A DNA stretch of 9,480 nt, from NCBI GenBank assembly GCA_938003565.1, contig CALKYB010000281.1:1-9480 (forward strand), written 5' to 3'. Under the pieces are notes generated by a model. That model was given only the letters and a program-made list of their open reading frames with translations, had not been told where the DNA came from and did not search any database. This document shows positions 1 to 5,668 of the stretch, in pieces. A program made the position numbers and the translations under genes. The stretch is from an uncultured bacterium (GTDB lineage: Bacteria > Bdellovibrionota_C > UBA2361 > SZUA-149 > CALKYB01). The number at the start of each line of letters is the position of its first letter. Position 1 is the first letter of the stretch.

Positions 1-417
1 ACTAAAATACCGAAATTTATAATGGTTTCAGTATATACCCCCAACTGATATTGCGCCTAGACAACTGTTCAAAACGCATTTTGCAGTTTGGGCAGATAGA
101 AATATTGACCCTGGCCTTCCAGTTCAAATTCACGTTGTAGATGAGTCAGGAAATTTAATTGATGACTTCACTCAAGAGCATGGAAGTCTTATTTTCGAGG
201 GAGTCTCCTAAAGGTTTTTTCTAACCCTGCCGGGTCAACTTTCTTAACAGAAAATACTCTAGGGCAAGTCCCAAACCCAAAATTAATCAATTTGGTACCC
301 ACCGATCACTCTAAGCACCTCTTGCTCCAGGGCTATGATATCAAATCTAGATCTCAACTATTCCCTAGTGCCGAGCTACCAGGGGGCGGTACAATTATTC
401 GATTATCCCTTTCATAG
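1..417 (+). pseudogene. 3' end of an unrecognised gene, apparently broken by two frameshifts
   Basis: No single frame is open across this stretch, but the pieces join into one protein-like sequence. Frame 1 from the window edge reads into ...MVSVYTP and then stops at 46-48. Removing one C from the C5 run at 38-42 continues it in frame 2 as TDIAPRQLFKTHFAVWADRN and onward to ...GSLIFEGVS, where TAA at 209-211 stops it. From about 208 frame 1 opens again (KVFSNPAGSTFLTENTLGQV...) and ends in ...PGGGTIIRLSLS and TAG at 415-417. The shifts are +1 then -1, so the net frame is kept. The reconstructed tail of about 138 residues has a mix of short hydrophobic and polar stretches that suggests a beta-rich fold, but I do not recognise the family. 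The 5' part lies outside the window. Alternatives are homopolymer sequencing errors or chance open frames; all other long genes here are intact, which argues against poor sequence quality. Confidence 0.5.
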
Positions 418-420
418 CTT

Positions 421-453
421 CCTAACTAACCTAAATAATTTAAGTTAGTTAGG
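421..453. terminator. Perfect stem-loop just after the broken gene, possible terminator
   Basis: CCTAACTAAC at 421-430 is an exact inverted copy of GTTAGTTAGG at 444-453, giving a 10-bp stem with a 13-nt loop. The loop contains its own TAAAT/ATTTA dyad. The outer end can extend by a G-T pair (420/454) and a T-A pair (419/455). It begins 3 bases after the TAG at 415-417, the usual place for a transcript 3' end. There is no run of T on either strand after the stem, so it is not a textbook Rho-independent terminator. It could instead protect an mRNA 3' end or bind a protein. Confidence 0.45.
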
Positions 454-571
454 GAATTATTGAAGTAATGCTCCTAAATTCCTTGATTAGCCTATTCGAG
501 GACTATGCTCAGCCGAGTCTCTCCTAAAGTTTTTATCAGGATTTTTTAGCCAAAAGTGGAGCCCGCAGAAT

Positions 572-1645
572 ATGAAGAACCTAGCGCTATTTCTTTCGTT
601 TCTATTTATTACTCAAACCCAAGCTGTAGCTGCTCCCTGTATTGATTCTGATGGCGATGGTTGGGGCTGGGATGGAAGTGCCTCTTGTAGGGTTGGTGAG
701 ATTCAATTGCATGATTGTATAGATGAAGATGGTGATGGTTGGGGCTGGAATGGACGAGAGTCTTGCAGAATGACTACACCGGTTACCACATCTACTACTT
801 CAACTACTAGCACAACATCTACGACTTCTACTTCTAGCACCACTACGACGACTCTTCGAGATAATGGACCAGACAATCTTCACCCACTTTTTAGCACAAA
901 TAGAAACTCCCTAAATGTTCTTTTTGTAGGGAACTCTTTTCTTGCTCATAGACCGTATATAAACGGATCTCCAACATCACACACTGTCTTCAATCAGATT
1001 ACAGAAATGATTAAGGTTGATATTCCTCAAGTGAGATCGAGAATGCGATCCATTGGAGGCGGAACTCTAAAGCAGCATTGGGATGCGGGAACCGGGAGCA
1101 GTACGGCACGAGGCCAAATCATAAATGGCAACTACGATCTACTCGTAATTCAGGGGAGATACGATATTCTAGAAAGAAATGAGTATGCAGATCGGTTTAC
1201 TGATTATGCTGCTCGATTTACTAATTTGGCTAAAAACTATGGTACTAAAGTCGTCTTTTTCGGCCTCTGGGCGAGAGATACTCAAATTAGTGGTAATGGA
1301 CAAGATACTTTTGGCCCTGGAGCTCATGACCTCTATCGAGCTGCAGCGGTGAGAAGTAATACCTCCTATGCTCCAAACGGTTTGGCTTACAGAGATCTTT
1401 ATAGGCTTCTATCCAACACAATGACTGAGAGGCAAATCGAGGACCAGTATACTGTGGACAATATTCACCCCTATATCCCGTTGGCCTACATGGCGGCTAG
1501 CGTTACCTACTCAACAATATTTGGGAAACAGGCACCACCTTTGAATAGATATGCACCACCTTCTTTGAGCAACAGCGAAGGAGCGAGAGTTCGAGCTATC
1601 GCATGGGAGGCTGTAAAAAACTATAGCTACACTTTACCTCAATAG
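572..1645 (+). CDS. Secreted SGNH-type hydrolase/esterase with two Cys-DGDGWGW repeats and a Thr/Ser linker
   Basis: This 357-residue protein is modular. Residues 1 to about 21 form a signal peptide ending in AVAA. Two copies of a 17-residue module follow (23-39 and 49-65), each C-I-D-x-D-G-D-G-W-G-W-x-G-x-x-S-C. Paired Cys suggest a disulfide, and DxDGDG resembles a calcium loop. Residues 68-94 are almost only Thr and Ser, a flexible linker as in secreted multidomain hydrolases. The rest looks like an SGNH hydrolase: block I VLFVGNSF with the likely nucleophile Ser122, SIGGGTL as a possible block II, and a C-terminal DNIHP with Asp296 and His299 as the other triad residues. It probably acts outside the cell or in the periplasm on an ester, perhaps acetylated carbohydrate; the substrate cannot be told. 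The ATG follows a weak GTGGAG at 556-561. The closest block III sequence, VIQGRYD, is not a clean GxND. The fold is fairly safe, the substrate is not. Confidence 0.8.
   Translation: MKNLALFLSFLFITQTQAVAAPCIDSDGDGWGWDGSASCRVGEIQLHDCIDEDGDGWGWNGRESCRMTTPVTTSTTSTTSTTSTTSTSSTTTTTLRDNGPDNLHPLFSTNRNSLNVLFVGNSFLAHRPYINGSPTSHTVFNQITEMIKVDIPQVRSRMRSIGGGTLKQHWDAGTGSSTARGQIINGNYDLLVIQGRYDILERNEYADRFTDYAARFTNLAKNYGTKVVFFGLWARDTQISGNGQDTFGPGAHDLYRAAAVRSNTSYAPNGLAYRDLYRLLSNTMTERQIEDQYTVDNIHPYIPLAYMAASVTYSTIFGKQAPPLNRYAPPSLSNSEGARVRAIAWEAVKNYSYTLPQ
773..853 (+). repeat. Low-complexity Thr/Ser codon repeat (linker)
   Basis: An imperfect run of ACN, TCN and AGC codons encodes residues 68-94 of the SGNH hydrolase, dominated by TTS triplets. 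Codon choice varies among copies (ACT, ACA, ACG, ACC), so this is selected protein low complexity more than a fresh slippage expansion. It separates the Cys/DGDGWGW modules from the catalytic domain. Confidence 0.8.
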
Positions 1646-1900
1646 AAATATTAGCGTACCCTTTTAAAACCCCCGTATGCCTCCTGTTTTTCGAAGCCTA
1701 TACAATAGGCTCAAAGCAGCTCTTTTCGAAGTAAAATTCACCCTAATTTGCATTTGTGCAGACAATTGTATCTTGTTTAACCGGCAAAACGAGGCTCAAT
1801 TTTTGCAAGGCGATTGAAGATGGCTTGACACGATAGGACTCCCAACAATCTCAAAGAACTTCAATAGTTAAAACCAAATCACCAACAAACCATTCTTCAT
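1646..1900. other. Gene-free stretch between convergent genes
   Basis: These 255 bases lie between the stops of the SGNH hydrolase (+) and mltD (-), so they should hold both 3' ends. I see no convincing gene. A perfect 7-bp inverted repeat, AGCCTAT-ACA-ATAGGCT, lies at 1695-1711, flanked by TTTTCGAAG on both sides (1688-1696 and 1723-1731). No T-run follows the hairpin on either strand, so a terminator role is only possible. Confidence 0.5.
1695..1711. repeat. 7-bp inverted repeat hairpin between convergent genes
   Basis: AGCCTAT (1695-1701) and ATAGGCT (1705-1711) are exact reverse complements around a 3-nt loop. The position, about 50 bases after one stop and 190 bases from the other, would suit a terminator for the plus-strand gene, but the U-tract is missing. 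Confidence 0.5.
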
Positions 1901-3496
1901 CTACCGAACCCTAATTTTCTGCCCGGGATGGATTGTATTCTTAACTCTGGGGTTAAGTTTTCTAAGAGAGCTCAATTTCACACCATTTTTTTTGGCAATC
2001 GATCCCAAACTATCTCCTCGTCTAACCGTGTAGTTCAGAACTCGACTTCTAGAGCTGGACCTACCACCAGAAGGAATCTTTATGGTCCGACCCACGTATA
2101 GTTTTTTAGCATTACGAATACCATTGTAAGACATCAATGTCTTCGTTCCAACTCCAAAACGTCGGGCTATACTACTGAAAGTATCCCCTCTTCTTACCCG
2201 ATAACGAGTGCTAGAGCTGCGACTAGGTTTATAACTGGAAGCTAGCTTAGTCCCCTCTTCAAGACTGACAACCTTGGTGTTTTTTAGTTTACTGGCAAAC
2301 TGACTACCAGTTCCTTTGGGCAATCTAACCAAATAACCGGCAGGGATAGAGCGGCGACCCTGAAAAACACTTCTTAGCAAGCCTGGATTGTACTGCTTAA
2401 GCTCAGCTTCCCCAACCGGAATCGCTTTTCTAAGAGTCGCGATACTCGTTGAATTTGCAAGTTTAACTTCGTCAAACTGCCAAGGCTTTTCGATTACAAT
2501 ACCGGGAAAATACTTTTGAGGATTCTGCTCAATTTCTATCGCAGCCATCAGCTCAACGAAAAAATTGCTGCTAGCAAAACCAAAAGTTCGGCTTTTATAT
2601 CTAGCTATAATCTTCGCCAAATCCTTGGTCCCACTAGCCTTAACAGCTCGAGAAACCCCTGCTACCCCGTGATTATAAGAGGTCACAGCGAGTGGCCAAG
2701 AACCAAGTCTTTTGTAAGCACTACCTAAATATCGTACCGCCCCTCGTGTAGCAACGATTGGGTCGCGTCTCTCATCAACCGCGCTATTAACTCTCATATA
2801 GAGTCTGCCAGTTGAACGCATAAATTGCCAAATTCCAGCAGCACCAACAGAGCTATAAGCTTGATAATCAAAGGATGACTCAACCAACGGCAGACGTGCT
2901 AACTCGACTGGCAAGTTAGCATCACGAAAAATTTTCTCAATTGCGTGAAGATAACGGCCTGACCTCCTGATGCCGTCACGAAAACGCTCTCGGATACCTG
3001 TTTGACTTCGGATATTATTCTTTTGCAAAGCAATTTTAATCAGACGCGTCGCATCTCCCTGATTTTTGTAAAGCCGATAGATTCTCTTTTCGGAGTCACT
3101 ACTTCCTGGTCCCCTAGCTGCAAGCTTTTCTAAAAGAGCTTTAATTCTTTGAGTCTCTCTTTTAAGAGCAGTTTTCTTTTTCTCCTTAAAAACCTTATCA
3201 GTTTTTCCTTTAGCGAGCTCACTAAAATCTAGCACAGAGTATATTATATGCGGGTGATTTCTATCATGAAAAACTGCATGATCCTTTCCATACTTGGTAA
3301 AAATCAACTTCCAAAACTCAACTCTTGGAGCAAGCTCTGGCTCTGGTATAAACGCTTTAGCTATTGGCTGAGACTGAGCAAAGGAGGCCAATGGAAAGGA
3401 AAAGGTACACGAAAGAAACAGACAAATGAAAATGCCCAATACTTTTGAGGATGATAGTCCTCCTACAACCTTTAAGTCTCGACTACTTTGCACCAA
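1901..3496 (-). CDS. mltD: Membrane-bound lytic murein transglycosylase D-like protein with C-terminal LysM domains
   Basis: MltD-type enzymes cleave the MurNAc-GlcNAc bond of peptidoglycan non-hydrolytically, leaving 1,6-anhydro ends, in the periplasm. The 531-residue product has a signal peptide (hydrophobic about 19-39, likely cut after ASFA, residue 40). A charged helical stretch lies at about 95-190. The SLT domain (about 190-320) has catalytic Glu206 in LVESSFD, the GAAGIWQFM motif at 218-226 and YNHG at 274-277. A degenerate LysM-like segment lies at about 350-393, followed by clear LysM domains at 432-475 (YRVRRGDTFSSIA) and 488-531 (YTVRRGDSLGSIA), which bind glycan. The start is a TTG at 3496, or the adjacent GTG at 3493, with GGAG at 3507-3504, 7 bases upstream and inside dacB. 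There is no in-frame ATG near the N-terminus. Overlap with dacB by 14 bp suggests translational coupling. No lipobox is convincing, so soluble export is as likely as lipidation. Confidence 0.93.
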   Translation of the reverse strand: MVQSSRDLKVVGGLSSSKVLGIFICLFLSCTFSFPLASFAQSQPIAKAFIPEPELAPRVEFWKLIFTKYGKDHAVFHDRNHPHIIYSVLDFSELAKGKTDKVFKEKKKTALKRETQRIKALLEKLAARGPGSSDSEKRIYRLYKNQGDATRLIKIALQKNNIRSQTGIRERFRDGIRRSGRYLHAIEKIFRDANLPVELARLPLVESSFDYQAYSSVGAAGIWQFMRSTGRLYMRVNSAVDERRDPIVATRGAVRYLGSAYKRLGSWPLAVTSYNHGVAGVSRAVKASGTKDLAKIIARYKSRTFGFASSNFFVELMAAIEIEQNPQKYFPGIVIEKPWQFDEVKLANSTSIATLRKAIPVGEAELKQYNPGLLRSVFQGRRSIPAGYLVRLPKGTGSQFASKLKNTKVVSLEEGTKLASSYKPSRSSSTRYRVRRGDTFSSIARRFGVGTKTLMSYNGIRNAKKLYVGRTIKIPSGGRSSSRSRVLNYTVRRGDSLGSIAKKNGVKLSSLRKLNPRVKNTIHPGQKIRVR

Positions 3497-4985
3497 CCAG
3501 AATCTCCATTATATTTCTCTCTATCTTTACAGATGAGTCTTTTGACAAACCGCCGTTCACTATAATTGCATATGCAGCTCGTCTACCACTGCTCATCTGT
3601 AAAATACCGGCTAGGGAGCTAACACCGGTCAACGTACCCGTCTTACCCCAAATATTTCCTGACTTAATATAAGAGCGCACATCCCCTTTTCCAAACAATC
3701 GGTCCTTAAGGGTTCCCGATCGTTTATAACGGCTAAGAGAAGAAACCAGCTCTGGCCCCGAGGAGTAATCTGAGTATGCCTTTACTAGTAACTTGGTAAG
3801 AAGAGATACCGTCAACCTATTTCTCCTATCCAATCCGGAACCATCGAAGAGCTGCCCTTCTGCTGCTCCGAGCGCCCCTTCTGCTCCCACGGATTTAAGC
3901 AGACTATTTAATCGGTCTAAACCTTTTTCGCGGCTAAAATATCCATTCTCATCCTGGCCTAACAAGTACAAAATCTGACCAGCGGTAATATTATTACTAT
4001 ATTGATTCAACTCTCTAAGGACCAGTGCAAGTTGCTTAGATTGAAAAGTTTTCAGTAAATGGGCCTTATTCGAAGTTGCACCGCGATAAAGATCCCCCTC
4101 AACTTCAATACCAAATGCTTTTAGTTTGGAAAGGAATATCTCACCGTAAAAAAGAGTAGGACTTGGAGCACTCCGATAGTAAGTCTTTGCCGAAGCATTC
4201 TCACCGATGGTACCGCTAACCGTAATTGTTATAGGATCCCTAGAAATCCTCTCATAACCTTCGTTACTCAAACCAAGTGTTTGCAATTTATAGGAGGTCG
4301 ATGCAGGCGATTGAGTGAGGCTTAACCTTTGTCGTTTACCCGGAACTGTCTTAGTATTATTCACGACTTTGATGGGAGCGCCCAACGTGGGAGAAACCAA
4401 ACCTTTCTGACCAGAAGAGGTAGGTGCGATAGTCGTAGAGTAGGCATTATGGTTTATAGTTAGACCGCCGAGACCCGAATCATAGGCCCTATGCCCCCCT
4501 GGACCCGGCGGATCCAAAAACAAAGTGTCATCTAAGACAATTTTATCGACTGATTTCACTCCCAAATTCTGAAGTTCTTTAACTAAAAACCACATTCTCT
4601 CATCAACCATGGTTGGGTCGCCATATCCCCTCACATAGAGGTTTCCAACATTTCCTTTGTTCTTACCAGGCTTTCGATCCACAAAGATTTCAGTTGGAAA
4701 TTGATAGCTACCGCCAAGGACCTCTAAAGCAGAAACGGAGGTGACAATCTTAGCAACCGAGGCGGGAACAAGAGATTTATCTGAATTGCGAGAATAAATA
4801 ACTTTTCCAGTCACGACATCACGTAGCTCAACCGCAAGGGTATTCTTCGAACCAATTTTTTGCGCAACACCCCCAATATAGCGTTTAAGTTGAGCCAACT
4901 TGGAATCATCAAGTCCAAAAGCAGGAACAGCATAAAACCAGCCCACTAAAAAAAGGACCAAAACTATTTTCCTTGGTAAAATCAT
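3483..4985 (-). CDS. dacB: D-alanyl-D-alanine carboxypeptidase/endopeptidase, PBP4 type (peptidase S13)
   Basis: DacB (PBP4) is a periplasmic low-molecular-mass penicillin-binding protein that removes terminal D-Ala and cleaves D-Ala-meso-DAP cross-links. The 500-residue product matches the family size (about 480). It has a signal peptide at 1-24 (VLFLVGWFYAVPAFG). All three active-site motifs are present in order: SxxK as S76-V-A-K79, SxN as S330-N-N332 and KTG as K448-T449-G450. The long stretch between the first two motifs is the S13 insert, containing the typical GxGDP (YGDPTM, 121-126) and NHN (178-180). DGSGLDRRN at 381-389 is also family-typical. ATG at 4985 has no clear Shine-Dalgarno sequence; a short upstream ORF ends on it (ATGA). 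It is the first gene of a pair with mltD, whose start lies inside its last codons. Divergent from cutA. Confidence 0.95.
   Translation of the reverse strand: MILPRKIVLVLFLVGWFYAVPAFGLDDSKLAQLKRYIGGVAQKIGSKNTLAVELRDVVTGKVIYSRNSDKSLVPASVAKIVTSVSALEVLGGSYQFPTEIFVDRKPGKNKGNVGNLYVRGYGDPTMVDERMWFLVKELQNLGVKSVDKIVLDDTLFLDPPGPGGHRAYDSGLGGLTINHNAYSTTIAPTSSGQKGLVSPTLGAPIKVVNNTKTVPGKRQRLSLTQSPASTSYKLQTLGLSNEGYERISRDPITITVSGTIGENASAKTYYRSAPSPTLFYGEIFLSKLKAFGIEVEGDLYRGATSNKAHLLKTFQSKQLALVLRELNQYSNNITAGQILYLLGQDENGYFSREKGLDRLNSLLKSVGAEGALGAAEGQLFDGSGLDRRNRLTVSLLTKLLVKAYSDYSSGPELVSSLSRYKRSGTLKDRLFGKGDVRSYIKSGNIWGKTGTLTGVSSLAGILQMSSGRRAAYAIIVNGGLSKDSSVKIERNIMEILVGAK
3504..3507 (-). promoter_or_regulatory. 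Ribosome binding site deciding the mltD start
   Basis: GGAG on the minus strand inside the last codons of dacB lies 7 bases before TTG (3496) and 10 before GTG (3493). It supports starting mltD at one of these two. A stronger-looking AGGAGGA further in, inside mltD codons 11-13 or so, has no start codon at proper spacing; the nearest, a TTG, is 18-19 bases away. Confidence 0.6.
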
Positions 4986-5026
4986 AGTTTTTTCAATACT
5001 GATGAACCCCGTAAGATCGTCCTCAT
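4982..5026 (-). CDS. Possible 14-codon leader ORF overlapping the dacB start
   Basis: An ATG at 5026 begins MRTILRGSSVLKKL, and its TGA stop (4984-4982) overlaps the dacB ATG as ATGA, the classic arrangement for translational coupling. It would help explain why dacB lacks its own Shine-Dalgarno sequence. Its start sits in the loop of a 6-bp hairpin (5018-5032). The frame stays open upstream to a GTG at 5074, which would make it 31 codons. No good ribosome binding site precedes either start, and such a short frame can occur by chance. Confidence 0.2.
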   Translation of the reverse strand: MRTILRGSSVLKKL

Positions 5027-5032
5027 AGGACG
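5018..5032. repeat. Perfect hairpin in the dacB 5' leader
   Basis: CGTCCT (5018-5023) and AGGACG (5027-5032) are exact reverse complements with a 3-nt loop. It lies 33-47 bases upstream of the dacB ATG on the transcribed leader, so it could fold in the mRNA. On the minus strand its loop is the ATG of the possible leader ORF. Confidence 0.55.
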
Positions 5033-5080
5033 CAGATAGAGCAGCCGTATTCTATTGTTGAAAACAAATTGCACCCCTAA

Positions 5081-5105
5081 AACCAGCTGGTTCAACTGGA
5101 CCAGT
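5081..5105. promoter_or_regulatory. Two adjacent dyads, candidate operator between dacB and cutA
   Basis: AACCAGCTGGTT (5081-5092) is a perfect 12-bp palindrome. Three bases later ACTGG-A-CCAGT (5095-5105) is a second perfect dyad built from the same CCAG/CTGG half-site. This arrangement in a divergent promoter region fits a dimeric regulator bound twice, upstream of the dacB leader. There is no regulator gene in the window, so the binding protein is unknown. Confidence 0.35.
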
Positions 5106-5215
5106 CAAATTGGCCTAAGTACTTCTACAAATTAAACTATTCTTTTACATGGTTAGGGAGAACTGAAACAGGAAAATCATACTTATCGGTGAACTTTTAG
5201 TTTAGCGGAGATCGG

Positions 5216-5221
5216 TATAAT
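5216..5221 (+). promoter_or_regulatory. TATAAT match upstream of cutA, weak -35
   Basis: A perfect TATAAT lies 72 bases before the cutA start. No good TTGACA-like hexamer lies 16-18 bases upstream (the region reads AACTTTTAG), and there is no TGn extension. It could be a distal promoter for cutA or only an AT-rich chance match. Confidence 0.25.
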
Positions 5222-5250
5222 TTTTTCCTCTCGCTCCAGCGGCTAAAACA

Positions 5251-5280
5251 CTGATAAGGTTCTAAGCGGAAGAATATAAT
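5251..5280 (+). promoter_or_regulatory. Probable cutA promoter, nearly leaderless
   Basis: CTGATA (5251-5256; 4 of 6 matches to TTGACA) is followed after 18 bases by a perfect TATAAT (5275-5280). Transcription would start about 7 bases later, near 5287, leaving only some 7 bases before the ATG at 5294. That agrees with the absence of a Shine-Dalgarno sequence before cutA. Confidence 0.45.
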
Positions 5281-5281
5281 T

Positions 5282-5298
5282 TTCATAAGCTTTATGAA
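5282..5298. repeat. Perfect 7-bp-arm dyad over the cutA start codon
   Basis: TTCATAA (5282-5288) and TTATGAA (5292-5298) are exact reverse complements around GCT, and the right arm contains the ATG. It also covers the expected transcription start of the -10 at 5275-5280. It could be an operator, or a small RNA hairpin hiding the start codon if a longer transcript is made. Confidence 0.45.
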
Positions 5299-5668
5299 CA
5301 GTAACGAAAAAACTACCCCCTCCTGCCTAGCTTTGATTGTCACTACTGTTCCCGACTCAACTACTAGAGATTCTATAGTGGGAGTTCTTCTTCAGGATAA
5401 GCTGGTAGCCTGCGTGTCTTCGATTCCCAATGTCCAATCCTCTTACCATTGGCAAGGCAAAACCGAACAATCCGATGAACTATTACTCCTGGCTAAAACA
5501 AATTGGGAACTCATCCCAGTAGTTGAGAAGAAACTTAAAAATCTTCACCCTTACCAGACTCCTGAGATTATGGTTTTCAAGGCCGACCACGCAGAGAAAG
5601 AATATTTTCGCTGGATTATTCAGAGCACTAAGAGTGGTGTTGAGACAAACTTTGACTCAGAACCCTAA
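5294..5668 (+). CDS. cutA: CutA1 family protein (divalent-cation tolerance)
   Basis: CutA1 proteins are small, very stable trimers with a ferredoxin-like fold, linked in E. coli to copper and other divalent metal tolerance; their exact biochemical role is still unclear. At 124 residues the product is slightly longer than the usual 105-115. Family hallmarks are visible in order: the first strand LALIVTTVPD (12-21), LVACVSSIPNVQSSYHWQGK (37-56) with the conserved Cys40, Tyr51, Trp53 and Gly55-Lys56, the strand ELLLLAKT (62-69), and LHPYQTPEIMVF (84-95), where most relatives have HPYE-P. No signal peptide is present, so it should be cytoplasmic. The ATG has no Shine-Dalgarno sequence. It is divergent from dacB, and its 3' end overlaps the opposite AlgJ-like gene by 12 bp. 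Identification is secure. Confidence 0.93.
   Translation: MNSNEKTTPSCLALIVTTVPDSTTRDSIVGVLLQDKLVACVSSIPNVQSSYHWQGKTEQSDELLLLAKTNWELIPVVEKKLKNLHPYQTPEIMVFKADHAEKEYFRWIIQSTKSGVETNFDSEP

Noticed and set aside
773..853. Thr/Ser repeat as a possible CRISPR-like or minisatellite array.
   Set aside because: It has no spacer structure, stays in frame and encodes a typical secreted-protein linker.
1784..1806. GCAAAA/TTTTGC inverted repeat as a terminator for mltD.
   Set aside because: Only a 6-bp AT-rich stem with an 11-base loop and no T-run on the minus strand.
1825..1830. Perfect TTGACA, a possible -35 on the plus strand.
   Set aside because: No TATAAT-like hexamer lies 15-19 bases downstream, and it would only drive antisense transcription into mltD.
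3445..3672. Plus-strand open frame of 75 codons opposite the dacB-mltD junction.
   Set aside because: It lies fully antisense to two well-identified genes and shows no start signal or domain.
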